Source: Limnoperna fortunei (lineage: Eukaryota; Mollusca; Bivalvia; Mytilida; Modiolidae). From it: a stretch of 64,000 bases of DNA. The stretch is taken from assembly GCA_944474755.1 (NCBI GenBank), contig OX104112.1, positions 51,286,774 to 51,350,773 of the forward strand, read 5' to 3'. The position numbers and the translations under genes are program-made. This document shows, piece after piece, positions 35,404 through 49,014 of this stretch. The number at the start of each line of letters is the position of its first letter. Position 1 is the stretch's first letter. A model generated the notes under the pieces. That model did not search any database, had not been told where the DNA came from, and saw nothing but the letters and a program-made list of their open reading frames with translations.

Positions 35404-37743
35404 ATTTTGTTTTATTGGAAAAGGCGGTCTGGGTGCAGTCCGGGCTGTTCATTCAGTTTCCTAGCAGCAAAAATTGTTTTTTATTAATATTTTTTGTGCA
35501 TTGGCCAGATAAAGTTAACAAAAATGTATACTGCTGTACTAGTATATGTTCTATAGTATGTTATATCACGTAGCCAACATCTGTAACAAAGACATGCTTA
35601 ATTGGATCAAGTTTGAACTGCATTTTTAGTAGGTTAAGATGTATGAATATCTGTGGTCACTGTTTTCACATAATTGGGCACATTTTTTTATCCAGGAAAG
35701 TTTTTCTCACGCCTTATATGTCCATTCAGTTTTGTTTACTAATACAGCATGTTCTAGTGACATTTACAGTTAAGAGTCGATTTCCTGATTGCCTCCCTGT
35801 AATTTACTGCTATTATGGCATACTTCCTGTCATTTCACATTTAAGTACATCACTTTTTCATGATGATGTTGTTATGGACCCCTTGTGCTGTTGTTGTTTA
35901 TACATTTGCAAGTGCATCCTAGGGCGTTTTTTTTTTGAAAGATGTAGGTCAATGAAAAGCCGGACTTCGCATCAAATTCTATGATAATGTACTTTACAGC
36001 TGATGGTAAACAGTGGGCACATCGCTTGTTTTGGAAATAATAGTGAATGTAAATGCTTATTTGCTTTATCTGTGGATAGTGGATGCAAGTCTTTTAATGA
36101 AGTAAGAAGAAATAGAATGTCCACCACTTAGGAGGGTGCACAAGATAGAAGTTTTATTACTCTAAATGTTGGGGGAGGGGTGAAGAAGGCCAAATCCACG
36201 CAACCTGCACCATATGCAAAATTTTGTACAAATGTCCTGAATCTGTCAACTTGGAATAGATGTACTTTTACAACTGCATGAACTTGAGGCATCCAGATTT
36301 GTGCTTGTTCATTGCTTGAAATAAAAACCTCTCGAACATCATTGGTGTGTAAACTGAAGTGGAAAAAACTGTTGAATTATACAATATAAATTGTTTCTGC
36401 AGAGGAGAATGCATGTACATGTAGTACACTGTGTGTCATTATAAATGCAGAACATGTACATGTATGTATCATCAGTCCAGTGTGTAAATCTAATTTTTAC
36501 CCTTTTGCAGTGACTGATTGCAAGTTTGCAACATATACACATTTTAGTTGTCAGCCCTTGGTAAATCAAATATATTTTTTTATTTTGTTTGTCCATTCTA
36601 GTGGACAATCAAACACATTTTATTTATTGTCAATCCTACAAGTAAGAAAATTAAACTATTTTTAGAGGCCTAGCACTTGTATCAGTCCATAAAAAACACA
36701 CTTGTGGCAAAGCATGTGTACATGTTTGTATCGTCAGTCCCTGTCAGTCCCGTTTAGATCTAACAGGTCCCTTGCTGTGTTGTTTTGACCAACCCAAACT
36801 GACATGTTCAGAAACATGAAAAATTGCTGAAACAAACAAAACATTCGTTGGCATTAGTCAAATGTCGTTTTAAGGACTATGCAGTTGAACAAGTACATAT
36901 ACATACACTTTTTAAATTAGGGCCACAGATTTTGATATATATGTGGTAGGTTGTTTATATCTATATATATCATGTTTATGATTTGTAAATATGATTTAAA
37001 AAAAAAATGCTATTATGATTTGTGCTCAACAGCTTTCACTCAGACTTTGTCCCTCTATAGATTACAGTATGCAGTTTTAATAGTTGACAAACTACTCCAG
37101 CGACCAGCAATGCTGAATACGCACTGTTTGCTCATGGTGAGATAAACAAATATTTGTGAGAACGAAATGTAAACTCTGAACTAAACATTGTAAATACACC
37201 CTTAGAAAGAATTTTATTGGATCTTTTTAGCTGTAAATATATAAGTAAAGCAATGTAGAAATAGAATAAACTTTAATCTCTTTATCTTTTAGACGAATAA
37301 ATTGATAGTTTTACATGAAAACTAAACACTCAAGGTTACAATGTACACGTACATGTAAGTTTTAAAAGAAATAGTAATGTCATCTGGTGTTTTTAGACGC
37401 CCTAGATGAATGCAGTTACACAAGCATTTTTAACTGTGATTTGTGGTTTTGGTATCTTGGGAATAAAAAGAAACATAGGCTTGGCTCTCTCTGATTGTGG
37501 ACTAAAAAATTTTCACTTTTGTATTACATTGTAATACCAGGTTTTTGTTGAAAATGAAATGATTGCAAAAATATATATATGTAAATAAAAGAAATTGATA
37601 TTTTTGGAAGCAGTACAAGTTATTCAACAGCCTTTAATGTACATGTAGCAGTCATATGTACTACACAGTACTTGTAAGAAAATTGTCATTTACATCTGTG
37701 TTCTTAAAAAAAAAAAAACATTCAAATGGAACAGGAAAGAAGA

Positions 37744-38335
37744 TTGGGAGGGTGCCTCACTTACTACTATGACTTAATAATCCCTTATTAATAACCTTTA
37801 GGGGGAGGGTGCCACACTTACTACTATGACTTAATAATCCCTTATTAATAACCTTTAGGGGGAGGGTGCCACACTTACTACTATGACTTAATAATCCCTT
37901 ATTAATAACCTTTAGGGGGAGGGTGCCACACTTACTACTATGACTTAATAATCCCTTATTAATAACCTTTGGGGGGAGGGTGCCACACTTACTACTATGA
38001 CTTAATAATCCCTTATTAATAACCTTTAGGGGGAGGGTGCCACACTTACTACTATGACTTAATAATCCCTTATTAATAACCTTTAGGGGGAGGGTGCCAC
38101 ACTTACTACTATGACTTAATAATCCCTTATTAATAACCTTTAGGGGGAGGGTGCCACACTTACTACTATGACTTAATAATCCCTTATTAATAACCTTTAG
38201 GGGGAGGGTGCCACACTTACTACTATGACTTAATAATCCCTTATTAATAACCTTTAGGGGGAGGGTGCCACACTTACTACTATGACTTAATAATCCCTTA
38301 TTAATAACCTTTAGGGGGAGGGTGCCACACTTAGT
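37744..38335. repeat. 57-bp minisatellite, ten near-identical copies
   Basis: Unit boundaries at 37744, 37801, 37858, 37915, 37972, 38029, 38086, 38143, 38200, 38257 and a partial copy at 38314: exact period 57 bp. The unit contains GGGGGAGGGTGCCACACTTA and ATGACTTAATAATCCC. Apart from the first, copies differ at hardly any position. Confidence 0.95.
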
Positions 38336-38558
38336 TTTCTGATTTCATTCCTTATTTATTGCCTTGTGCCACAATATAGCCTCAAGAAGTTGTACAGAAC
38401 TTCTACAAAGTCTACGATGTACTACAATGACATGCAGAAAATCCATAAACCCTTATCTATCTACAAAATAGTATCAAATGTACATGCAGCATCTGTTTTG
38501 TGACATTTGTTATATAATCAAATATGTTGATTGACATTTGTATCATGCTCCAACAGCA

Positions 38559-38717
38559 ATGCAGGCCTTTTATAAAGAGCAGTCACTTCCTGAAATAGAC
38601 ATCTTTAACCCAGATACAGTGCAAATATATGAAACTGATCTCTTGGAAATGTACAAGTCTGCTTTGAAAGTCACTGTTAAAACCTCAGACGAAAGAAGTA
38701 ATCTTTTAAACCAATAA
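38559..38717 (+). CDS. Uncharacterised 53-codon ORF (coding-like fragment)
   Basis: MQAFYKEQSLPEIDIFNPDT, then VQIYETDLLEMYKSALKVTV and KTSDERSNLLNQ with a TAA stop. The composition is unlike the surrounding AT-rich sequence, and CAACAG just before the ATG could be a splice acceptor. I do not recognise the family. It may be the remains of a transposon gene, an exon of a nested gene or a retroposed fragment; it lies inside CAS intron 1. Confidence 0.3.
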   Translation: MQAFYKEQSLPEIDIFNPDTVQIYETDLLEMYKSALKVTVKTSDERSNLLNQ

Positions 38718-41047
38718 TGGATCTGGTACGATGGCCCTCTTTTTGTAACATGTTCATCACTTAATGCATATACGAAAGTAGGGGAGCAATATAAGTTTAA
38801 TTAGATTAGGTTTCGAAATTTTATGACAAAGATTTTAGTTTAGACATTTAATTTTGTTTCAGTACAATATAAGTAACAGTATTTAAGTAGATTTATGAAA
38901 GTTTAAAACCATTATTAATGTTAGTTTCTTTTAAAATTAAGTTATATTAAAATTTTTATTTCATTACTGAACATAATTTATAACCGAAAAATAGATAATA
39001 ACAAGCTCTATACATTTTTATTTCTACTGACAGAATTTCATTCAAACTTCTCAATGCAGCATTATTTAAAAAGTTTTGTAGTATACCGGTAACTTCTTAG
39101 GAATAGTTTTCTATATATACATTTTCATTTTGTATGAATTTCCATATTCTATCATGAACTGAGAATGTTAAGCGATTTTGTATTGGTATTCAAGTGGTAT
39201 ATACAGTACACTTCAGCAAATGCGTGTAGGATGATTATAAATAGAACTTTGTTGTTTGCGTTAGTCACTCATACGTAAAATAGGTTCGTTGGCTCTTTAA
39301 CTAAAGGTAGTACAGTATAATCACTCATCGATGTGATATCGGGAGAATTTTGACACACTAGGTATTTAGTGTCGCATAGATTGTGGATTTTTGTTTATTT
39401 TTTATTAACTATTATTAGTTTTGTGATTATATTGGAACAATTAATTGCCAGAAACAGTGTTATTGTTATAGCATTGATGACCAAGTCAGAAAATTGGCAT
39501 TTGTCATTTATGGATTTATTCTAATCTTTATTTGTCAGAGAGAAAATAGAACACAAAAAAATATAAGATCATGATTTTGTGAAAAAGAGTTTAACTCATA
39601 AGAACAAAGGATTGTTTTGTCAGTGAAGATAATGTGATTGTGTTGATTATATAAATTTTATAATGAAAGACAGGTGCAGATCTCATAGTCCAACCCAACA
39701 AGGAAATGAGGAGTCCATGAACATGCAGGTCTGTTGTTAAAATTAGACTTAACATAGAAAAAAAAATCAATGAATTTTAGTTATTTATTTAGACAATAAC
39801 TTGGGGGTATTTATGATTCATAGTGAAATATTTGTTGTTTGTTATTCCTCCTAGGGGGATTTTTTTGTTTGATAATTATATTTAATATTTACTTTGTGCT
39901 TCTGTAAATATTTGCTGTATTTTTGCAATTTTTTTTTTGCTATAACTTGGAAATTGTGATGAATTTATTACATGAAAAATATGGAAGTCATTTTACCTGG
40001 CAAATGCAGGTGTTTGTTGACTGGTTCAATTGCATAGTCCAACTGTGGGAGATGTCTATCAACTGTCACATTTCAACTCTATGTGGTCTCAGTACCAAAG
40101 TTTAGTTCAAGACTTGAAGCTGATCCCATTGTGTTATTATTGTTGAAGGTCTAGTTTAGCTTAAAATCAGTATTGGAGAATCAATATCAATTAAGCACAG
40201 GTATGTTTTTCACCCGAATTCAAGCCCCAAATCTTTAATCTTTAATACAGGCTACATCAGTTTAAAAATGATGAATATTCATGTTTAAAAACTTGACCCC
40301 AGTTGGAAATGCACATGAATAAACCTGTTTCATGTACTTTTAAAGATTCTTAATTGATTTTGTGTTGTTGACAAAACTGACTTTTTATAAATATAATTTT
40401 AAAGAGTAAATATTTAAGTATACATGAATGTAGTTAGATGTTGATCTTAATTTGTTTACATGTATGTGACATAAGTCTACAATAACAACTAAGAGACAGA
40501 AATGCTAATCTTGTACATTGATTAAAATTTCCATAATAAGTATTTTATAATAAGCTGTAATCAGGGATCATTTTACCAAGGGATTATCAACATTTCATTA
40601 TGCCAAAAATGGTGAACGGTTTTTAAGTCAACCCCTAATTAAAGATTAATGTTGTTTAATATCTTAGGAATTCTAACAAGTTTTAGATCCGATTTTCTTT
40701 AGATAAACATGAAAAAAGTTAAACATTTCTTGAACTTAAGTATAAAGTGCTCTCTGTGTAAGAAAATCTATTTTAAAAGCTATTTCAATCATGAATTAAG
40801 TAGTATAAAAGATGTTATATAATTGTGTATGTATTCATAAGTAATTTCTTTCATGAAGTAAAGGGTTTACCAAAGGAACCCTTGTGCCTACATGAACCAA
40901 TACATGTATGTTAATTTCATTACCAAAAAAAGGAAAGATATTACAATTTTAGTTAATGGTTTCCATATTAAGATACATGTAATATGATAGGAACTTAATT
41001 TGCATAGATTTACTTCACCTTAAATAGCTAATTACATGTTAAATATA

Positions 41048-41326
41048 GGGGCCTCGGTGGCCGAGTGGTCAAGGTAGTTTGTTTACTATTGATCATGTGG
41101 TCTGTCAACACTGAGATTGCGGGTTCGATTATCACTGCAGGCAGGGTGTACTCGACTCCAATCTTAATTGACAAGGATTGCCAGTTTTCCTACCGCAGGT
41201 CGGGGCCCGGGTTCTCTCCGACTCCGGGTACTCTGGCTTCCTCCCCCAATAAAAACTGGACGCCATGACATAGCTGAAAAATTGCTGAAAGTGGCTTTAA
41301 AACACCATTCAAACAAACAAAATCAA
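41048..41326 (+). repeat. Full-length tRNA-derived SINE with 14-bp target duplication
   Basis: The head GGGGCCTCGGTGGCCGAGTGG resembles a tRNA-Ser/Leu 5' half with box A, and GCGGGTTCGATTATC is a box B-like site, so pol III transcription is plausible. The body has CTTAATTGACAAGGATTGCC and CCCCAATAAAAACTGGACGC; the tail is AAACAAACAAAATC. ACATGTTAAATATA is repeated exactly on both sides (41034-41047 and 41327-41340). Young insertion. Confidence 0.92.
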
Positions 41327-44300
41327 ACATGTTAAATATATCACAGCTCAGTTAGAGTTACTATTTGACTTTATTTTTGGGGTTGACAGTTATAAGGCAG
41401 CCTACATGTAAAATATGGTGTGACTTTATTTTGTAAAAACATTTGAACATACTTTTCTATAAATGACACTTGCAAGTCTATAGACCAAACAGCATGTCAA
41501 CCTCAGAGTGTGGTCAGGTTAGACGGACTTAAGTGTCCACTTTCACAGTTAGTGGTTGAAAAAGCTATTTCAATCATAGAGTACATGTACATGTAGATGT
41601 AGTACTCATTCAACCATAACATTACAAAGTATTTTTTTCATTTTAAAGTTAAAAATCTTATATAACATTTTAAGTTGTTGCCAGTCCTTGGTAACTGCTC
41701 ACAAGGAAACATCCTGAGGTTTACCACTAGACTAAGGTCGAACCTTTACGTAATGTATTCATGCATGCGTTCATTTTCGGTGATAAATTTTAAACTATCG
41801 TGTCATATTGAATTTATTATGCATGATAGCATGTCAGATTTATGTTTCATATATACAAATATGGTATAAGTAAAAGATTTCAACTTTACCCATCTGGAAG
41901 GGTTTCTTGTTTCTGTGCACAGATGGTATTGACTCTGTGAGGATTTCTTATAAAGGGTCCTTGGGAGAGGGTATAAACTGTAGGAATCGTGTTTGTTTTA
42001 GTGTTTATATCTGGGTATCTCTGTACAGTAAGGTGGTTTACTTTACCAGTGTAAATAACTTATGTCTCAGGGTGACATCAAATGATTTATATATCCAGAC
42101 CAAATTTTTACGTCACTACATGTGATATACATAAGTTAATCGTGTGTATTTACTACCGACAAGTTTCACCTGGACAAACATACCTGTAGTTTTTAACCTG
42201 TTGTACCAATTAACTTTTGATATAACAGAAATAAAACCGACAATTAAGAGAGATCAATATTTTATTAGGACTTAGTTGACCTGGGGGATGATGATTTTAT
42301 TGGTTGACCACTGAACATAAGATTATGACCAACTCATAAATGGTGTGATTTGGACGTGTTGAAGGGTACTCTGTAAATTACTGAAGTGTTATTAAACCAA
42401 AGTTTAATCAAATAATTCTGATTTTGTTAATAAGACTTTTTAAATATGATTTATTACACTTTTAATACAAAACAATTGTAATATTTTTAATAGATTAAGG
42501 AGGTTTCCTAATTCCAATATTTTTTTTTTTTGTATATCTTTGCAAAATAGTCAAATTTGTCAGTTGTGTTGATTCTGCTCTTCAGTGTTGAAGTTACATA
42601 AGGTCTGTAAGGAAGGGAAATACCTATAACAAGAAGTGATTCATAAAAATACAGCTGTAAACATTGTCTTGCAATTCAATTAGGAGGTGAATCATTTTGT
42701 GACAAGAAAAACTCTTTTGCATTTACCAGACTTAAATGTATTTACAAGAAATGATTTTGAACATTTGTTGTATTTGAAAATCAGTTTTAAAAATAATTTA
42801 CAATGATTAGACTTGAAGCAAATCTATACAATGATATATAAAATTGCAATTATGGCTGTTCTAAATTAGCCTTGTTTCTAGAAATTGTTATCTATCACAA
42901 CATCCCTCTAGATCAGATAAAAATTGTTAGATGATATATATACAAACTGCAATTTTTGTGTTTGTACATTTATAATTATAAATAGACAATCTTTAGAATT
43001 GAGGTCCATGCTTGTCAACAACCTTTAGATTTGAGGTCTTTGCTTGTCAAAGGCTTTATCCAGCTGTTGTAAAATCATTGCTATTGCTGGTATTATTGAA
43101 TTGCTCAGACAGTCAAGACTGAAATAACAGTATGCAATAAATAAATTAAAATATTTCTTATTAGAATTGAGAACTTTAGAACATTTGTCCTTAGCAGGTT
43201 AACTGCAGAAATGTTTAAAAATTGCTTGGTATCTGGTACATGTCAGTACAATGATAAAACTTGCTGAGTTGACATAAGATAGTATAATAGGAATACTCCA
43301 TGCTCTGATTATGGCTTTGTTTGACCCCCTTTAATCTGTGATGGCTGCTAATGATAACATATTTAACCCATTTTAACATGGTGTTCAGTGGAATAGTTTT
43401 AATTTCTATACATTGTCATTGTTTTTTTCATGCGTTTTAAATTCATGTGAATCATATTGAAAACAGCTCTTTTCAAACTTTTTGTTAGTAGGTTAGAGAT
43501 TAAAGTGATATGATACAATTATCTTTGGGTAACCAGTTGTAAAATGACTCAGAAAACCACTCTGCTCAGATTTGCACCTGGGACAAGATTCTCTCTTTGG
43601 TGATTATTTCAAGCCTCTGATCAAAGTGTTTTTTTATCAATATTTATTTTTTAGATTAAAGTTCACTGGACTTGGGACTTTGCACCCAAACAGTTTGGCC
43701 TTCGTTGGCGTCTACAAAACATGATAAACATGAGTCAAATTTAGGGTAAAGTACAGAGAAGTTAAAAAAATGACAGACAATTTAAATTAATTTAATTTTC
43801 AAGGTGCAATGCATATATTGGTTTTATATATTTACATTTTTATTTGTATTTAAACTGAAATTACCTGTCGTTGCTTACAGTGTCAGATTTTATCGAATGT
43901 TTAAGTCATTGGCTTCTGTCATCAAAGGTTTGCTATATATACATACATTGTATAATTATTATGTGTCATCTGAAAGAGGAATTTTGTTTTTGTTATTTTC
44001 TAAAAATAAACTTGAGCAAAATGTCAGAATGTCATAGCCCTTTGCCACAGCATAGTGTCTGGCACTCCTGCACTGTTGAGTCAGTATGCTAAAACCCTTA
44101 ATTAGGACTAAGCTTGCTAGTACCAATAATTGAGCGTATTATATACTGTTCTTAATCTGTTTCTGTTAAATTACTTTTACCCAGTACATGTATCTCTTAT
44201 AGGACATTTCTATAAAGCTAAAGTAGTGTCTCATAGATGCACCAATGTTTCCATTTCCTGGTCATTGTTTTTTTTCTGCTGATTCAGCATTATCATGGTT

Positions 44301-47300
44301 TGATGGACAGGCCAGTACATTATCTTCTGTTTTCTATGTCACAACTCTGATGGAGGTACCTTAAAAACATACCAGTACAGTTGTACAGAAATGGTGCGTT
44401 TGATTCGTCAACCATCTGATGATATATGTTAACTGAGATTTACGTTTGAATTTGTTTTCACAAATGGTGCGTCTGGTTTGTTAACCATCTGATAGAGTTC
44501 TCTCTTTGTATCTGTTTGTATGGTTGAATTCCGTCAGAGATTCCATCAGGTTCTTATCAGATAAATTACTGGCATCGTTACAAAAGAAATTTAAATCAAT
44601 TAGCACTTGATTTGTTTTTTATGCAGCCCTGCAAAAATAAATTGTGGTATGATTAAGATCAAACCTCTCTTTAAATCAGGAAAACTTGTATTCTTACCCA
44701 AATACAAATCATTGTAAAAATACTGTTCATGCCATATATTAAATTCTTATGTATTTACAAATTTAAGGTGAGAAACTTTTGAAAGAAATATATTTCACAA
44801 TGAAAACATTTTCACCAAAACAAATCTTACATAAAACATGTTTTATTTAAAATTTAGTGAAGGTATATGTCATGAAAGAGTTGTTTGTCCTATTTCTTTG
44901 TTAGTCTGCCCTGAGTAGCGTCTGTTGAAAGTGTAAACAGATGAGAATACTATTTCTATAACACCTTAATATTTACCCAACAGATCCCAGCTGATCTTAG
45001 TTATTCAATTATTATGTCTGAGCAGGGTAATACATATATAATACTGTTAACACCTTTCTCCTGTGCTTTTCTTTTGGAGGGAGCTCCCTTCAGGGCTTAA
45101 CATATGGTAAGTTGCACTTGAGAGACACTGAAATCAATTACTAATGTCTATTTCTGACTGAAGAATTTGGAGTATCTAGGCATTGAGATGGGTTCAAAGT
45201 GATAATGATACCTAAATTTGTTTATATGTTTTAAAATTAGTTAAATTAAATAGAAAATTTTGATTGAGTCTTTAAAAGAATTATAAAAAAAATAATGTGT
45301 AACCTACATGTATTATACATTTACACAAAGTTTCCCAATTTTTATAAGATGAAAAATTGTTAAATTTAAATTAACAACAATAAAAATACACTAAACAAAC
45401 TAATTTTGTTTTCAAATCTATAATAAAAATAACTTTATCTTGCCAATGAATAAATATGAGAAGTTCCCCCAGTTCTGGTTTTCAGTATTCTGTGATAAGG
45501 AGGGTTTGATTCATAAAGAATTATGAATGAACAGGTCAGATATTTTTATGGCACAGATCTGTGATTTACAAAGATCAGACTGGTTATTACCTGCTGCGAA
45601 ACTATCAAACATTTATTTTAACTATTTAAGAAAGAAGGGTGCAGGCGTGTGGTTTGGCTTTATGATTTCCATATTAATTTTAGCACATAACTGAATCACA
45701 GGAAGTGGAAGTAATGATTATATAAAAATAAATATTTATCTGTGATGATGATAAGGGCAGCTGCTGTGCAGAATTTTATGAATAAGATGGTGAAGTGATG
45801 TACTTCAGACGATGTTCCTTCTGTATCTTGTCAGTGTTCAGGTGTGCTTTGAAGTTATGATGAATTCCTTGTGGAGGAGAGATTGATTACCTTGTTCCTG
45901 AAAACCCCATGATCAGAGATGCCTTGTTCTACCAATCTTCTGATAAGACCTGTTTATATAAGTATCCTTGTAGATCTTTCCAAAGGTCCATTAGTGAATT
46001 TTGACACTGATATCTTCTCTATTTATAGAGTCTCAAGCTTAAACTGATCTGTTTATTCCTGTAAAGCCTCTAATGTATGTATGGGTACAGGACAGGCAAA
46101 ACCTCCAGCTTATCTACCTTTGTCACCCTTTCAAGTACTTCTTTTTTGTATAAACCAGTTATGAAAAAAATGTGGACATTTGGTAGCCCATTGTGGTCAT
46201 TTCAGAGGGCATTTAAGTACATGTAGACATGTGATTTGTCCTCTGCACAGATAGAAAGGGAAATTAGAAAGAATTCTGTTCAAACATAATATTTTGATAT
46301 GTACGTATCATATCTTGAACCAATAAAAAAACTAAAAATCAGTCTAGTGCCAGTGCCCTCTGAGCAATCCTATGTGTCTCTTTATCCTGCCATTGTACAT
46401 TCCGTTTTTTTAGCAGGAAGGGATGGGAGAATTATGTCATAATTAAAGCCAGACACATTTTCTTTGGAATGTGTCAAGACTTATCATTCAGGCTTGTAAA
46501 TAAATAAATAATTGTGGTGTATTGTTAATTAGCAGATTGGTGCACTCTGATGTTTGTAAACAGAAACAAACACATTTTAAGTTGAAACAAAGAAATTAGA
46601 TAAATCAATTACTTATCAAGACAATGTCAGTGTAAATAAAAACAATAACAGTAAAAAAAGGGCTAAAGTTAAAACTTTTAATAAAATATGTTTGGTTTAA
46701 AAAAATTTAAATAATGTCTATCGATTCAAGAAATCGGATTTTTGTTTATGCATAAAATAAATCAAATTTCATTTCCTGTAATAGATTACCTATAGATACA
46801 ATATTGGTATAATGAATGAAATCTATATTCTAGAGATAAAAAATGTCCTAGATGATGTAGATATGAGATCTCTGATCTAATCTGTTCATTCTGTACTATG
46901 AGTAAAGACTCCCTAGGGAGTCTGATCATTGATGAGTCCGTTCTGTAAGGTTGTTGTGACCCATTAGATAATACCTAACTATATGGATTCCACATTAAGT
47001 CTTTGATCTCTGTGGGCCTGACTGACCATCTGGGACTGAGTGGTCATTTGTAAGCAAGGACAATAATTGCTGTTGTATGTTCATTTCTCTGAATGGAATT
47101 GTATTTTAACTTTGGATGATGTTGTTGGTAAGCATATATTTTATACCTGTTTGTTCATTTCTTTCAAACTTTAGCAGAAATAGTTTAATGCAATCTTGGT
47201 AATAGAAAATGCTTACTATGTAGAAAATAGATGTGCTTTTCTCAATTTTTATGGTTATAAGTTGACATTATGAAAATTAAATTTAACAATTTTATTAGAC

Positions 47301-48345
47301 AGGCTTACAAACATTGGTGACAAACTCAAAGCGGGCATAACAAACCAACCTATTTTTACGAAACTTTTTATTAAAATTATATGTTCTGAAATCATGACCT
47401 TAGTAAAGAATTTGGGCCTCATTTAAAATTAGCAGGTAGGGGATACATATAACAGGTTATTTGGGTCCAAATTGAAATATCTACATTGTAAATATATGTC
47501 TAGTATGTATTTTATGAAGGACACAGGATAATGCAGGTTTTTAAAAAATGTTACGAGATTTATCAAGTCAGAACATATCTTCCTGGATTATGGTTCATAT
47601 TTCATTATCAGATTTTAAAGGATATAGCTCTCACTGTTTAAAAGTGATATATTGCAGATTTCTCATGGCAAACTGTAAATTCACAAAATTGCAAAATTGT
47701 TTTTCACAATAAAATCGCTTCTTTACTCAAATTTTGGCAGATTTTCTTTTCATAACTGTTTGTATATTACAGATAGCCATAATCACATAAATCCAGTAGG
47801 TGTCAAACATGATTACATTGCAGGTATTGTCAAATCCAATCTTCAATGTTTGTGACATTAAATTCAATAAGTCTGGAATTATAATCTGTCAGTGTTGATA
47901 TAGTTAACAAATTTAAATACTCAACAATTTGAAATAATTTGTCACAAGTGCATTTTGTGTTATTTTGAGGACTCAGTTCCTGTCTATGAACATTATTTAT
48001 TTATTTATGTTGTTGACACAAATCAATGAGGTTTTGTTTATTTCAAAGGAATTCAATAAACAATTAAATCAGGGTATCTATTATTTAAATAGAAAAGTGA
48101 TGTGTCCACCTAAAGTTAGTTGAGTGTATAGAAATTTGTTACAATTATATAAGTACAAATATACTGTATCAATGAAATGATAACAGTATTGAATCTGTTA
48201 TCGAAAGGAGTTGAAATAAACAACTGCAAATAATGATGCTTGCAATGAGTATTAGGTGAAATAAACATTTTTAACCCAGTTGTATTTTATAAATTATGTT
48301 TATTGGGTTCTCTAATAGTACTCTGACTTTCTTGCCAGTACAAAA

Positions 48346-48425
48346 AAATGGGATGCCATGATATTGTTGAAAAATTATGTAAAACTGCAGGTGTAAAAAC
48401 ACCAATCAATAAATCAATCAATCAA
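48346..48425 (+). repeat. SINE 3'-tail fragment
   Basis: TGGGATGCCATGATATTGTT, GAAAAATTATGTAAAACTGC and a CAATCAATAAATCAATCAATC tail match the 3' part of the SINE at 41048; the tRNA-like head is missing. Confidence 0.65.
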
Positions 48426-48477
48426 TTTTTTCAGTTTTTTAATATAACGAGTAAACTTTTTAAGTTTGAACTTTTTT

Positions 48478-48660
48478 ATCAATTAATACCCCAACTACCC
48501 ATAGGAGTTCCGAGGATGACTGTTTTCCATCTATGTGTGTTAGTTTGTGTGTGTCTGTATATCCATTACTTTGTTCGTAAATTTTTTTCAAGACATTTTT
48601 CTCAGCAATGAAATTTGTTGTCCATAGCTTTGTAGGATTATGGGAGTTGTAGAGAAGAAG
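48478..48660 (+). repeat. Possible decayed hairpin/core element (seventh family)
   Basis: Order of parts: ATACCCCAACTACCCATAGG and GAGTTCCGAGG (weak inverted repeat), a GTGTGTTAGTTTGTGTG/TCTGTATATCC tract, then TTTTTCTCAGCAATGAAATT, which looks like the shared core with its spacer deleted. Low confidence. Confidence 0.3.
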
Positions 48661-48751
48661 TATCTTTAGGGAGTGTTAGATCACGGTTAACTGTTGTGGA
48701 AAAAGTACAGAAAATACAAAATTTTTTGTATGATTTATATAACACAAAATG

Positions 48752-49014
48752 GGGGCCTCGGTGGCCAAGTGGTCAAGGTAGTTCGTCTACTATTGATCAT
48801 GTGGTCTGTCAAAACTGAGATTGCGGGTTCGATTCTCACTGCCCCCAGGGTGTACTCGACTCCAATCTTAATTGACAAGGATTGCCAATTTTCCTACCGC
48901 AGGTCGGGGGTTTTCTCCGGGTACTCCTGATTCCTCCCCCAATAAAAACTGGACGCCATGATATAGCTGAAAAATTGCTGAAAGTGGCGTTAAACATCAT
49001 CAAACAAACAAACA
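48752..49014 (+). repeat. Full-length tRNA-derived SINE with 15-bp target duplication
   Basis: Same family and orientation as at 41048: GGGGGCCTCGGTGGCCAAGTG, GCGGGTTCGATTCTCACTGC, CCCCAATAAAAACTGGACGC, tail CAAACAAACAA. Flanked by an exact repeat ATATAACACAAAATG (48737-48751 and 49015-49029). Confidence 0.93.

Noticed and set aside
37744..38335. CRISPR-like array
   Set aside because: The repeats are directly adjacent with no unique spacers, in an animal intron; it is a minisatellite.
41048..41140. Possible tRNA genes at the SINE heads (41048, 48752, 49986, 61700)
   Set aside because: Box A and box B-like sites are present, but no complete cloverleaf or acceptor stem, and each is joined to a SINE body and tail.
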